In this document: in pieces, positions 1-8,410 of the stretch
How the letters are laid out: each line of letters opens with the position of its first letter
Position numbering within the stretch: the first letter of the stretch is position 1
Made by a program: the position numbers and the translations under genes
Notes under the pieces: model-generated
What the model was told of the DNA's origin: nothing
What the model saw: only the letters and a program-made list of their open reading frames with translations
Databases searched by the model: none
Assembly (NCBI RefSeq): GCF_004117055.1
Contig: NZ_CP026363.1
Location: forward strand, 4,301,001-4,365,000
DNA from: Brevibacillus agri
Lineage (GTDB): Bacteria > Bacillota > Bacilli > Brevibacillales > Brevibacillaceae
Direction: 5' to 3'
DNA length: 64,000 nucleotides

Positions 1-426
1 TGCGCGAGCCGTCGTAATCATCTCCTGCACCTCCGGCGAGCGAGGTCCCCATACACAGGCTTCGTTTCCGTCCTGGTCGAGAAAAATGAACATCGGGATC
101 GCCCGCGCCGTGCCGTTGGTGAGATATTGGTCCATCAGCTCCAGGTTTTCGTCGCGGATGAGGAAGCGCAGCTCGATATTGCTTTCCTCGGCGATGCGCT
201 GGATGACCGGAACGCACAGAGCAGCATCCCCGCACCAGTCGGCAGTCAGCACGACGCCTTTCCAGTTGCGAGCGGACAGCTCCTTCCAAAACGCCAGGTC
301 TTCCTCGGTAAACGCAAGCTGCTCGTAGACGCGTCCCAGCTCCTGCTGGTTGACGTTCATGCTCGCGCGATACTCGGCAAAGCTCATTCCTTTTTCAAAC
401 CAGATGCTCTGATTCACGGTAGACAT
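1..426 (-). CDS. Thioredoxin-family protein, C-terminus outside window
   Basis: This is a predicted cytoplasmic thioredoxin-fold protein; 142 residues are visible and the 3' end lies beyond the window edge. The start is the ATG at 424-426 behind GGAGGAG. The active-site region reads ADWCGDAALC (about residues 62-71), so the two cysteines are six apart instead of in a CxxC motif; this pattern fits the Thioredoxin_9-like group. A cis-proline context (AIPMF) lies near residue 117. It is the last visible gene of an Rrf2/IDEAL/thioredoxin run on the minus strand. The electron donor and substrate are unknown. Confidence 0.8.
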   Translation of the reverse strand, partial: MSTVNQSIWFEKGMSFAEYRASMNVNQQELGRVYEQLAFTEEDLAFWKELSARNWKGVVLTADWCGDAALCVPVIQRIAEESNIELRFLIRDENLELMDQYLTNGTARAIPMFIFLDQDGNEACVWGPRSPEVQEMITTARA

Positions 427-457
427 CGTCGGTACTCCTCCCCTGTATGAAAAAAAG

Positions 458-850
458 TTATTGCTCCCAGATTGCAGAAGTTCCCAGGCGGTTTCGCGCG
501 GAAAAGCTTCTCGTCTTGCGGCTTTGTCTTTCTGACGCCGTTTGTTGTTTTTCCTGCAGCTTCGCGGTCAGCTCCATGAACCACGCTTTGTCTTTTGTCA
601 CGAGCGCCAGCTCGATCAGGTCATGCAGTTGTTCCAGGTCGTCAAAGGTGCCTGTCGACATGCGCTCCAGCCGTTGCAGCGGAATGGCCGCGAGCCTGCC
701 GATCGCCTCTTCGTTGTCACTCTTGACTACAAAAACGTGCGCAATGCCCCGCGATGAATCGACGGTTTCCACGAAGCCTTGCACCAACTCGCCATGCTTG
801 GACTTGCCCATTACCCACTCGCTACTTGCCAGCATCTTTTCCCGATTCAT
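458..850 (-). CDS. IDEAL-domain protein
   Basis: A 130-residue soluble protein. Residues 72-99 match the IDEAL domain, with an LIELAL core followed by KDKAWFMEL. IDEAL domains occur in small Firmicutes adaptor or regulatory proteins such as B. subtilis YpiB; the biochemical role is unknown. The start at 850 follows AAGGTGG. A longer in-frame opening exists upstream, but it has no ribosome site and would run into the Rrf2 gene. The C-terminus is basic and low in complexity. It sits between the Rrf2 regulator and the thioredoxin-like gene and is probably co-transcribed with them. Confidence 0.75.
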   Translation of the reverse strand: MNREKMLASSEWVMGKSKHGELVQGFVETVDSSRGIAHVFVVKSDNEEAIGRLAAIPLQRLERMSTGTFDDLEQLHDLIELALVTKDKAWFMELTAKLQEKQQTASERQSRKTRSFSARNRLGTSAIWEQ

Positions 851-914
851 TCGAACGCACCACCTTAAATTGTAGTTAAAAAAGTTACAGTTTCCAGTTG
901 AAAATGTTGCCTGC

Positions 915-1361
915 CTACTGGCGATTCTGCCCTTGACACTGGCCCTGTCCCTGACGAACTTTATCCAGAACCGTCTGGATCGTAAGCTGCTCCAAATATT
1001 TGGTGTAGTACAACTCCGCTTCCGTAAAAATCTGATCCATGACGCCATGCATGTTGGCAGACACGAGGCACGCTTCCTTCGGGTCGCCCGAGCACCAGTG
1101 CGGCTTCAGCGTCCCTGTCCACATCGAACGGTAAATCGCGGCCAAGGTCACGTCGCCGGGGTCGCACGCCAGCATATAGCCGCCCCCTACGCCCTCTTTT
1201 GTCTTCACGAATCCGTTTTTACGCAGAATCCCCATGATTTTGCGAATCCTCGCGGGATTGGTGCATACATTTTGTGCAATAAGCTCACTGCTTGCCATAT
1301 GTCCCGGTAGATGAGCCAACAAAGCCAAGCTGTGAACAGCAATCGTAAACTCACTATTCAC
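915..1361 (-). CDS. Rrf2-family transcriptional regulator
   Basis: A 148-residue protein with the N-terminal winged helix of Rrf2 regulators: helix-turn-helix around residues 25-48, and wing motif EGVGGGYMLA near 56-65. Cysteines occur at CTNPARI and in an HWCSGDPKEAC segment, so thiol or metal sensing is possible, but the spacing is not the standard NsrR/IscR cluster motif. The C-terminal tail is Gln/Gly-rich. It is the first gene of the Rrf2-IDEAL-thioredoxin run. A palindrome overlaps its own -10 box, which implies autoregulation and suggests a thiol-redox regulon. Confidence 0.85.
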   Translation of the reverse strand: MNSEFTIAVHSLALLAHLPGHMASSELIAQNVCTNPARIRKIMGILRKNGFVKTKEGVGGGYMLACDPGDVTLAAIYRSMWTGTLKPHWCSGDPKEACLVSANMHGVMDQIFTEAELYYTKYLEQLTIQTVLDKVRQGQGQCQGQNRQ

Positions 1362-1388
1362 GTCTGAGACGGCCCCTTTCGCAAGAGT

Positions 1389-1423
1389 ACTGTAATCTTA
1401 ATTCTTACAGTTCTGAATGTCAA
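1389..1423 (-). promoter_or_regulatory. Promoter and probable Rrf2 operator
   Basis: On the minus strand a TTGACA box (1418-1423) and a TAAGAT box (1395-1400) are separated by 17 bp. The palindrome ACTGTAA-N9-TTACAGT (1389-1411) covers the -10 box. Its position in front of the Rrf2 gene is typical of autorepression. The binding protein is inferred. Confidence 0.65.
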
Positions 1424-1562
1424 TAACTGTTGGAGGCGTAACTGTTTTCGCAAATGTATGGATAACTGCTCCCGCGGCTGTAGGCGCAACTGCACTCTCG
1501 GCTGTCTTTTGCTGCTGTTATCCCTGGCCATGCCTTTGCCTGGGGTGCGCAGCGCCAAAAAG
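1424..1562. other. Gene-free stretch with repeated AACTG motifs
   Basis: Upstream of the Rrf2 promoter. The + strand carries AACTG at irregular spacing (TAACTGTT, GTAACTGTT, ATAACTGC, CAACTGC). No convincing coding sequence was seen; the short ORFs here lack ribosome sites. Confidence 0.4.
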
Positions 1563-1588
1563 AAAAGGAGGCGGAAAAATTGCCTCCT
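1563..1588 (-). terminator. Terminator after the GNAT gene
   Basis: AGGAGGC...GCCTCCT stem (1566-1572 with 1582-1588), followed by a T-rich run when read on the minus strand. Confidence 0.6.
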
Positions 1589-1660
1589 GTCTATCGCGTC
1601 TCCCCGCGCATACGAGCGCTGCTTGCTTTTCGTGCCAGCTTCGCGGTATCTTCCTTTGTT

Positions 1661-2137
1661 CTATAGCGGCTTCACCAGCAAAATCTCGTCGCGAATCGGA
1701 ATCCCGTTGTCTGCGACGAGCGGGATTTCCGGCTTGATCGCCCGCGCTTTTTGTACGGCATTCACGTACAGCGCGGACAACTGATACCCCCGGCGCTGGT
1801 AAAAGCCCATCGCGTGCAGGTTGTCGTTGGTCGTCACCAGCTTCATGCGCAGGCAGCCGTGTTCCCGCGCTGTCTGCTCCGCTTTTGCCAGCAGCTTGGA
1901 GCCGATCCCTTTGTTCTCCGCCAGGCTGTCCAAAGAAATAATCTCGCACTCCTTGGCCTCCAGCACGTAGCTGACGTACCCCTGGATCGCGCCGTCTTCG
2001 CCGAGGACGGCATACCCGTCCAGCTCGTCACAGCGAAAGACGCCGCTCGATATAACCATTTGCGGGCTGCCCCAGTTCACTGTAAAAAAATCCGCAATAA
2101 CGCTTTTCGGCAGCTCGCTTGCTGCTACGATTTTCAT
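1661..2137 (-). CDS. GNAT-family N-acetyltransferase
   Basis: A 158-residue GCN5-related acetyltransferase. The acetyl-CoA pyrophosphate-binding motif appears as NKGIGSKLL (residues 75-83), followed by NDNLHAMGFYQRRGY (about 105-119), the usual end of the fold. The start at 2137 follows GAGGTGAC and an in-frame upstream extension has no such site. The substrate cannot be assigned. It lies downstream of the quinone oxidoreductase gene on the same strand (gap 87 bp), so co-transcription is possible but not shown. Confidence 0.85.
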   Translation of the reverse strand: MKIVAASELPKSVIADFFTVNWGSPQMVISSGVFRCDELDGYAVLGEDGAIQGYVSYVLEAKECEIISLDSLAENKGIGSKLLAKAEQTAREHGCLRMKLVTTNDNLHAMGFYQRRGYQLSALYVNAVQKARAIKPEIPLVADNGIPIRDEILLVKPL

Positions 2138-2224
2138 CGCTGTCACCTCGTGGGCTGAACTGTAGTTTGGAAAAAAGCCCCCCGCTGGCTGAACCGCAGG
2201 GAGAACTTCCATCCGCTTTGCCGC

Positions 2225-3205
2225 TTACGGGCGCACCTTCAGCAGCACTTTTCCCGTGCTCTGCCTGCTCTCCACCCAGGCGTGGGCGCTCGCTGCCTCT
2301 TCCAGTGAAAACAGTTTGCCGATCTTGATGTCGAGCTTGCCTTCCGCCAAATAGCCAATGACCTGTCGGGCCGTATCTTGCAAAAGCTGCGGGCGCAGCT
2401 TGCGCGTCGTGCCGAAGCTGAAGCCGAGCACCGAGCGGCAACTCGCGTGCAAATCGAGCGTGCGAATCTGTCCGATTTCCCCGCTCGCATTGCCGAAATG
2501 CACGAGCCGGCCGTACCAGGCGAGGCACTCCATGCTGCGTTCGCTCACCTGTCCGGAGATCGAGTCCAAAATGACGTCGGCGCCCGCTCCATCCGTCAGC
2601 TCCCGCACTTTTTCCACGAAATCTTCCTTGTCGTGGCAGATGACGTAATCCGCCCCCGCCTGCAAAGCGACCTCTGCCTTGGCCGAACTGCCGACCGCCC
2701 CGATGACGCGCCCCGCTCCCAAAAGCTTCGCCAGTTGAATCGCAGTTGTCCCGATCCCTCCTGCCGCAGCGTGAATCAGGACCGTTTCGCCTTTGGCGAG
2801 ACGGCCGACTTTTGCCAGCAGTTGATAGGACGTAAACGACACAACCGGGCAGGCAGCCGCTGTTTCCGTGCTGATCTGCTCGGGAATCGCGAATGTCAGC
2901 GCCTCTTCCGCAGCCACGTATTCGGCGTACGAGCCGTTCGCCGGAAAAGCGATGACGCGCTGTCCTACTTGCAAGCCTTTTACTTCGGAACCGATCGCTT
3001 CAATCACCCCTGTCGCATCCAGTCCGGGAATAAACGGCAGCTTGGCTGCCCCTTTTTTGCCGTAGCGCGATTTGATGTCGGCAAAATTGACGCTCGCCAT
3101 GTCTACGCGAATGAGCACCTGCGTAGGCGAAATGGCTGGCAGCTCGACATCCGTATATATCATCTTTTCTGGACCACCCAACTCTGTTACCAAAACCGCT
3201 TTCAT
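2225..3205 (-). CDS. Quinone oxidoreductase, zinc-free MDR family
   Basis: A 326-residue medium-chain dehydrogenase/reductase: GroES-like domain (about 25-110), then a Rossmann domain with HAAAGGIGTTAIQLAK (145-160). The catalytic and structural zinc cysteines of alcohol dehydrogenases are absent, as in the NADPH:quinone reductase (Qor) branch. It probably reduces quinones or enones with NADPH in the cytoplasm. Full length for the family. The start ATG at 3205 follows GGGAGGG. Physiological substrate unknown. Confidence 0.85.
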   Translation of the reverse strand: MKAVLVTELGGPEKMIYTDVELPAISPTQVLIRVDMASVNFADIKSRYGKKGAAKLPFIPGLDATGVIEAIGSEVKGLQVGQRVIAFPANGSYAEYVAAEEALTFAIPEQISTETAAACPVVSFTSYQLLAKVGRLAKGETVLIHAAAGGIGTTAIQLAKLLGAGRVIGAVGSSAKAEVALQAGADYVICHDKEDFVEKVRELTDGAGADVILDSISGQVSERSMECLAWYGRLVHFGNASGEIGQIRTLDLHASCRSVLGFSFGTTRKLRPQLLQDTARQVIGYLAEGKLDIKIGKLFSLEEAASAHAWVESRQSTGKVLLKVRP

Positions 3206-3450
3206 GAAAAATCCCTCCCAGCATGGTTTGTGACCGGAGGCAGTCGGCTTCTGTTGCCCGGGCGTCCTTGCTGCTCGCAGGCCGTTTTCGAGCCATTCCT
3301 CCCACTTGAGAAACGTGGGGCCACCCCAATTATTTCCCTATCTTTTGCGGATTCCCTTCCCATCGGCTATTTCATCGCCGCTGTGACAGCGGACCAGGCA
3401 CTAGCAAACTTGGCGGCGCCAGGCCAGTGGTGAAAACTTCATTAGAAAAC
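3206..3450. other. Gene-free stretch upstream of the oxidoreductase
   Basis: No gene could be supported. Open frames cross it on both strands but lack ribosome sites and recognisable sequence. The promoter of the minus-strand oxidoreductase gene should lie here, but no clear -35/-10 pair was found. Confidence 0.4.
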
Positions 3451-3478
3451 TTGACGCAGCCTTAGTTGCACGTATACT
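3451..3478 (+). promoter_or_regulatory. Consensus-like promoter aimed at a terminator
   Basis: TTGACG (3451-3456), a 16-bp spacer and TATACT (3473-3478) on the + strand. The only thing downstream is the hairpin at 3495-3526, so any transcript would be about 40 nt. It may be the leftover promoter of a deleted gene. Confidence 0.45.
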
Positions 3479-3494
3479 GATATCCTCTCCGTAC

Positions 3495-3526
3495 AAAAAA
3501 ACCGCTCATCCAATGAACGGTTTTTT
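3495..3526. terminator. Bidirectional terminator after DUF1802 gene
   Basis: AAAAAACCG...CGGTTTTTT hairpin with A/T runs on both flanks, 10 bp after the stop codon of the minus-strand DUF1802 gene. Confidence 0.75.
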
Positions 3527-3535
3527 CTTGAACGC

Positions 3536-4123
3536 TTATGCTTGCAAAATCGCCATGACGGCCGCTTTTTTCTGCGCGTATTCCTCGTCGGTCAGCACAG
3601 GCGCAAACTCGCTTCTCGGCAGCTCCACAAGCAGGTCGTGCCACGATTTGCAGCCTTGGTACGCGGCTTCAATCGGAATGACCGCCGGCTGCGCCAGCCG
3701 ATACGTGCGCACGAACAAAATGTGCAGCGGCTGCTTTTTCTTCCAGTGTAAGCGCACGTCGGCAAAATTGTCCGTCCAGATGTGATGCGGCGACAGCGCG
3801 CGCAGCTTGGCTTCGTCCATCAGCTCCACATCGTCTGTCACTTCCGCAAAATACTCGATGGCGACCGTCGTTTGCTCGCTCGACCAGCCTGCAAGCGTCG
3901 CGTCCAGCAGGTGATGATACGCTGGCTTTACCATGTCGCGTTTTTGGTGCTCGTAAGTCGGATACAGGTAAAACAAATTATTTTCCAATCGGAATTCTCT
4001 TGTTTCTTCGTATAGCCCGCCCTTGCGGATCGTAATGATCTGCTCGCCTTCCCCGAGCGCTTTGACGGCGACCGCCCATTCCTTCAGGCTCAAGGGGGAC
4101 AGCGGCTGTGCGATCGTCTGCAT
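3536..4123 (-). CDS. DUF1802-family protein
   Basis: A 195-residue protein with the DUF1802 hallmark near its N-terminus: LKEWAVAVKALGEG, then IITIRKGGLYEE (about residues 12-40). The function of the family is not established. Length is normal for the family. The start at 4123 has only a weak ribosome site but is the first ATG of the conserved domain. It is flanked by a terminator and by the NAD-related operon on the same strand; there is no evidence of shared function. Confidence 0.75.
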   Translation of the reverse strand: MQTIAQPLSPLSLKEWAVAVKALGEGEQIITIRKGGLYEETREFRLENNLFYLYPTYEHQKRDMVKPAYHHLLDATLAGWSSEQTTVAIEYFAEVTDDVELMDEAKLRALSPHHIWTDNFADVRLHWKKKQPLHILFVRTYRLAQPAVIPIEAAYQGCKSWHDLLVELPRSEFAPVLTDEEYAQKKAAVMAILQA

Positions 4124-4200
4124 GCAGTACGGCTCCCTTCTTTTGTCAGAATCGTTTAGTGACTTTAGTCTAGCTTAATTCCGACCTGTTGAGAAGACAT

Positions 4201-5694
4201 TTACAACAGTTGATTCACATGCTGCATGGCAGCCGTCAGCCGCTGCGCGTAATCTCCCGTGATCGTCACGTAGGAGATGCCCCGTTCGTCCAGCATCCGG
4301 CACAGCTTTTCGTGATTGTCCCAGCGCACCTGCTCTGCTCCGTGCACCCGCAGACCGTCATCGACCCAGGCAACATCCGGTTCCAGGAGCAGCCACAGAT
4401 CGTACTGTTGCTCGCGGGCGATCTCGTCGAGCACCGGGAAGCTGTGCCCGGTGTACAACTCGGAGTAAAACTGGGTGACAACCGCCTCCGTGTCAATGAA
4501 CAGCAGCTTGTTGGCTTGCTTGCCCGCCTCGTACTCCTTCATTTTGTGGGCGTAGGCGATGTGCGGGAAATACTCCTTCGTCAAGATCGTGTCGCAGCCG
4601 CCTACTTCCTCGCAGATCGTGCGGCCGTACTCCTCGACAAACACCGTGTTGTACATTTTCGCCAGGTAGCGGGGCAAGGTCGACTTGCCGCAGCTTTCCG
4701 TCCCGACTACGACGACCTTTTTCACAAAAGACGGCCGGACTACCGCCGGGATGTGCTGCCAATGGGCAAAAACGCCTTCGCTTCTGATCTGCGTCGCCGA
4801 GATCGGCACCTGGCTGCGCGCCCCGTCGAGCACGACATGTTTGGCTCCGGGATACAGGCGGCGAAAAATCGGGTCGTACGACGGCTCCGAGCTGAAGACG
4901 AGATCAATCGGCCTGCCGATCTTGCGCTTGATGTCGGCGGCCCCCGCCTCCCAATCGTACGTCTCGTCGCTGTCGGCCCGATCCTCGACCGCTACCACCC
5001 GCACGTTTTCCTGCCGCGCCGAATGGTCGTAGATGGCAAACACGATGTCGTCAAACAGCTTCGCGTACTCTTCGTCGAGCAGCACTTGCGCAAAGTAGTC
5101 GGCCACGTCTTTTGCCTGGTTGCGGAAAACGCCACAGCCGTACGCGCCCAGGATGACCGTCCGGTTCCCGTGGATCGCGGAGGCGCGCAGCACCTTTCGA
5201 ATGCGCTCCTTCATGACAGGTCCGATCTGCCCTGCGTTTTCCGGCTCGCGCTCGCGGACGACTCCCGCATTCACGGCCGGAGCGGTGACGAACGACAGCA
5301 GGTACGGCTGATCCAACAGCCCGGAAGCGCGCGCCAGGCTCTCTTCCTGTGCCTGGCTTCCGCCCGGAAACCCGCCGCCGGGATGTTTGGCCGAAGCGAA
5401 GTTCAAGCATACAGTGTTCTCGCGCTGTTCGCGCACGATGAGCCGTTCGGCTGCGCCCAGGCTCGATTCGGCTGTCACCTGGATCTTGGCACGCCCTGCA
5501 CGCGCCGGCATCGGCAGCGACTCGGCGCCGAGATCGTCCGGCCGGTACAGACGCGAATGGCGGATGGCGGCAGATTGCTCCGCGGCGAAGCTGACTTTTT
5601 CCCCTCTGCGATTCACGTAGAAGCCTTGATCCAATAGGCCAAGCGTCTCATGCGCCGTTTTGGAGCGACGGTCGCGATTGTTTCCTGGATTCAT
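4201..5694 (-). CDS. PARG-like (TIGR02452) :: NadR-like fusion protein
   Basis: A 497-residue two-domain protein. Residues 1 to about 228 are a bacterial-type poly(ADP-ribose) glycohydrolase (TIGR02452): catalytic GGG...QEE is present (GGGFPGGSQAQEE, 106-118), as are FVTAPAVNAG and ILGAYGCGVF. About 45 residues usually found between ARASGL and the PYLLSF strand are missing. Residues about 233-497 match NadR-type proteins: the end of the NMN adenylyltransferase domain (PISATQIRS) and a complete ribosylnicotinamide kinase domain with P-loop GTESCGKST (331-339). The adenylyltransferase N-terminus with its GxFxPxHxGH motif is absent. The start at 5694 follows AAGGGGG. It is 22 bp downstream of the NrtR-like gene, in the same operon. 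Predicted role: ADP-ribose turnover plus nicotinamide riboside phosphorylation. It may be a functional fusion or a deletion product. Confidence 0.8.
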   Translation of the reverse strand: MNPGNNRDRRSKTAHETLGLLDQGFYVNRRGEKVSFAAEQSAAIRHSRLYRPDDLGAESLPMPARAGRAKIQVTAESSLGAAERLIVREQRENTVCLNFASAKHPGGGFPGGSQAQEESLARASGLLDQPYLLSFVTAPAVNAGVVREREPENAGQIGPVMKERIRKVLRASAIHGNRTVILGAYGCGVFRNQAKDVADYFAQVLLDEEYAKLFDDIVFAIYDHSARQENVRVVAVEDRADSDETYDWEAGAADIKRKIGRPIDLVFSSEPSYDPIFRRLYPGAKHVVLDGARSQVPISATQIRSEGVFAHWQHIPAVVRPSFVKKVVVVGTESCGKSTLPRYLAKMYNTVFVEEYGRTICEEVGGCDTILTKEYFPHIAYAHKMKEYEAGKQANKLLFIDTEAVVTQFYSELYTGHSFPVLDEIAREQQYDLWLLLEPDVAWVDDGLRVHGAEQVRWDNHEKLCRMLDERGISYVTITGDYAQRLTAAMQHVNQLL

Positions 5695-5716
5695 GATTTT
5701 TTCCCCCTTGCAGGGA

Positions 5717-6625
5717 CTATGTCTGATCCATCCACGCCGGGTTGAAGCGGTAGTATTTGGATGGCCGATGCCCTGCATGCTTTCTGTATTGATTCGTTTC
5801 CAGCACCTTGTCTGCCACCTTCCGGCGAAACGCCGCGGCGAGCAGCTCCTTGCCCAAAATGACTTCGTACACCTGCTGCAGCTCGCCGAGCGTAAACAGC
5901 TCCGGCATGAGCGCAAAGGCGATATCCGTGTATTCGATCTTGCCGCGCAGCCGCTCCAGCGCGTACTGAATCATCTTGGCATGATCGAACGCGATCTTGT
6001 TCGTCTCCACGATCTCCCGCGTCTCTCGCACGATCCGGCCCGAGACGGTTTTCGTCACCTTGATCGTGGCCGACAGCTCCTCCCGCTCGTTTGCGAGGCG
6101 CAGCTCGACCCATTTTTCGGTCACGGTACCGTCCGGTGTCGCTGTTTTCGTCTCCTTGAGCCATTTGTCTTCGAGACGAAACCACTCGGCCTCGTCCGCA
6201 TCGTCCCCCGCCTGCAAACGCAGCGCCGAGCTGTCCACCAGCGCCATGTACGAGGTGCTGATGACGCGCGTCCGCGGGTCCCGGCCGACATCTCCCCATG
6301 TGTACAACTGTTCCAGGTAAATATTGTCGAGATTCGTTTCCGTAAACAGCTCGCGCGTGGCCGCTTCCTCCAGGCTCTCGTGCGGCGAGACAAACCCGCC
6401 CGGCAGCGCCCACTGACCCAAATACGGATGCTCGCCGCGCTTCACGAGCAATATTTTCAAAGACTTGGGCGAGAGCTTGCGGTAATTTTCCTCCTGTTCG
6501 TCCATCACGGTAAAAACGAGCATGTCGACAGTCACGGAAGGCCGCTCAAACTGGCTCGCGTCATACGTCCGCAAAAACTCCTCTTCGGTTTGCCCCTGTT
6601 TATTGACAAGCGATTTTTGTGTCAT
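5717..6625 (-). CDS. nrtR: NUDIX transcriptional regulator, NrtR-like
   Basis: A 302-residue protein: N-terminal NUDIX domain (about 30-170) with a NUDIX-like box GGFVSPHESLEEAATREL, and a C-terminal winged helix (about 215-300). The NUDIX box ends ...RELFTET, so the second glutamate of REUxEE is lost; reduced hydrolase activity with ADP-ribose sensing is typical of NrtR regulators of NAD metabolism. The start at 6625 follows AGAGGTGG. It leads the operon with the PARG::NadR-like gene, which fits an ADP-ribose-responsive repressor controlling NAD salvage. Specific DNA binding is inferred. Confidence 0.75.
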   Translation of the reverse strand: MTQKSLVNKQGQTEEEFLRTYDASQFERPSVTVDMLVFTVMDEQEENYRKLSPKSLKILLVKRGEHPYLGQWALPGGFVSPHESLEEAATRELFTETNLDNIYLEQLYTWGDVGRDPRTRVISTSYMALVDSSALRLQAGDDADEAEWFRLEDKWLKETKTATPDGTVTEKWVELRLANEREELSATIKVTKTVSGRIVRETREIVETNKIAFDHAKMIQYALERLRGKIEYTDIAFALMPELFTLGELQQVYEVILGKELLAAAFRRKVADKVLETNQYRKHAGHRPSKYYRFNPAWMDQT

Positions 6626-6670
6626 GGAACCACCTCTTTTGCGTCTGCGCAATGTTACAGATGTTTTGTT

Positions 6671-6688
6671 ATTAACAAATTGTTATTA
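6671..6688. promoter_or_regulatory. Candidate NrtR operator
   Basis: Palindrome AACAA-A-TTGTT (6674-6684) inside a longer imperfect TATTAACAA/TTGTTATTA repeat, 49 bp upstream of the NUDIX regulator start. The AT-rich sequence contrasts with its surroundings. Confidence 0.4.
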
Positions 6689-6806
6689 TCATTTTGTTTA
6701 TATCATAGCACTGCTTCTTTGTTTTTGGTGTCAAGCAACAAAATGCCGGAGCTTGTTTTTTTACGCGCGGACAAAAGCCACCTATCGCTTTTGGGCACGC
6801 CAACGC

Positions 6807-6846
6807 AAAAAAAGCCTCTTGCCGGATGAACACCTGGCAAGAGGCT
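6807..6846 (-). terminator. Terminator after the dicarboxylate symporter
   Basis: AGCCTCTTGCC/GGCAAGAGGCT stem (6813-6823 with 6836-6846), followed on the minus strand by seven T residues. Confidence 0.85.
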
Positions 6847-6875
6847 CTTCTGTTTATTGATCGTGACAGGAAAAG

Positions 6876-8150
6876 TTAAGCTGCGCTCGCTTGCGCTTTC
6901 ACTTCACGAACGTACTGATCGGCTTTCTTTTGGTCAAACTGTCCTTCCCAGCGGGAGATGACAATTGCTGCCAACGCGTTGCCAACTACGTTGACTACCG
7001 TGCGGGCCATATCGAGCAGACGGTCTACACCAGCGATAAAGGCGAGTCCTTCCAACGGGATATTTACGGAGCCGAGTGTCGCGAGCAATACGACAAACGA
7101 TACGCCCGGCACGCCAGCGATCCCTTTGGACGTTACCATGAGCACGAGCATCAAGGTAATCTGGGCGCTGATCGGCATGTCGATCCCGTACATTTGCGCG
7201 ATGAACATGGCCGCCAGAGCCTGGTACAGCGTTGAACCATCCAGGTTGAACGAATACCCTGTCGGGATGACAAAGGAAGTAATCGCCTTTGGACAGCCCA
7301 TTTTCTCCATTTTTTCCATGATCTTCGGCAGTACCGTCTCAGAGCTGGAAGTGGAGTAGGCCAGGAGCAGCTCGTCCTTCAAAATGCGCAGAATGGCCGT
7401 AATTTTGACGCCGCTGATGCGCGCGATCGTTCCCAGCACGACGAGAATGAAGAACAGCATCGCCACGTGCACCAAAATGACCAGCTTGCCCAGCGGAACG
7501 AGGGAGGACAGGCCAAACTTGGAGACGGTCACCCCGATCAGGGCGAAAACGCCGAACGGCGCAAAGCGCATGATCGTGTTCACGACCCAGAACATCGCGT
7601 CTGCCACACCCTGGAAGAAGGCAAGGACGGGCTTTCCTTTTTCTCCGGCGGCTGCGACACCGAGGCCGAACAGGACGGAGAAGAAAATAATCGCCAGCAT
7701 GTCCCCGCGGACGATGGCATCAAACACGTTTTTCGGAACAATATTCACGAATGTGTCAATCATACTGTGACTTTGCGTCGTTTCCGCAGTCTCTACATAC
7801 GTATGAATATCCGTTTTCGTCAGATGGGACATGTCGACGCCCACACCTGGCTTGAACAGGTTCGCGGCCAAAAGACCGACGACGATGGCAATCGTGGTAA
7901 CGATTTCAAAATAGAGGATGGTTTTTCCGCCGATTTTTCCGAGCTTTTTCATGTCGCCTACGCCCGCTACCCCGACAATCAGGGTGGCAACTACGATCGG
8001 AACGACAATCATCTTAATCAAGCGGAGAAATACATCGCCAATAGGCTGTAAATAGGTAGCCACTGCTGGATTGCCATAAAAAATAGCACCCACCAGGATA
8101 CCCAGAATGAGTCCGATGACAATTTGAATCGCTAACCCAAACCGCTTCAT
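6876..8150 (-). CDS. Dicarboxylate/amino acid:cation symporter (DAACS)
   Basis: A 424-residue integral membrane protein of the GltP/GltT/DctA family. It has eight or more hydrophobic segments and the re-entrant loop motif YSTSSSETVLP (serine-rich, around residue 270), followed by PTGYSFNLDGSTLYQ and the AGVDRLLDMARTVVNVVGN substrate/cation region. It is expected to import glutamate, aspartate or C4-dicarboxylates with Na+ or H+. Length is normal. Transcribed alone, with a strong terminator behind it. The real substrate cannot be told from sequence. Confidence 0.9.
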   Translation of the reverse strand: MKRFGLAIQIVIGLILGILVGAIFYGNPAVATYLQPIGDVFLRLIKMIVVPIVVATLIVGVAGVGDMKKLGKIGGKTILYFEIVTTIAIVVGLLAANLFKPGVGVDMSHLTKTDIHTYVETAETTQSHSMIDTFVNIVPKNVFDAIVRGDMLAIIFFSVLFGLGVAAAGEKGKPVLAFFQGVADAMFWVVNTIMRFAPFGVFALIGVTVSKFGLSSLVPLGKLVILVHVAMLFFILVVLGTIARISGVKITAILRILKDELLLAYSTSSSETVLPKIMEKMEKMGCPKAITSFVIPTGYSFNLDGSTLYQALAAMFIAQMYGIDMPISAQITLMLVLMVTSKGIAGVPGVSFVVLLATLGSVNIPLEGLAFIAGVDRLLDMARTVVNVVGNALAAIVISRWEGQFDQKKADQYVREVKAQASAA

Positions 8151-8410
8151 TCTGACACCTCGCTAGTAAAGTATGGAATCTGGTTTTGACACACTATACA
8201 CACTCACCAAAATGAAGTGCTATATAGATGAAAATCATATCATGATTTTTTGGCTACTCCCCTTTTTTCTATTCTTTTTAGTTCTCTTTATTTTTTGACA
8301 ATCACCGCTTTTTACCCGAAATTAGCGGGCGCATTGTGTTGCATTCTGGAAAAATGATAAAATAAGCCTAACGTTATTTGCGGACTCATTAATCAGAATG
8401 GAGTACTTTC

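Noticed and set aside
4189..5637. A 482-codon open frame on the + strand opposite the PARG::NadR-like gene
   Set aside because: GC-rich antisense shadow; no ribosome site, no domain, biased His/Arg/Leu composition.
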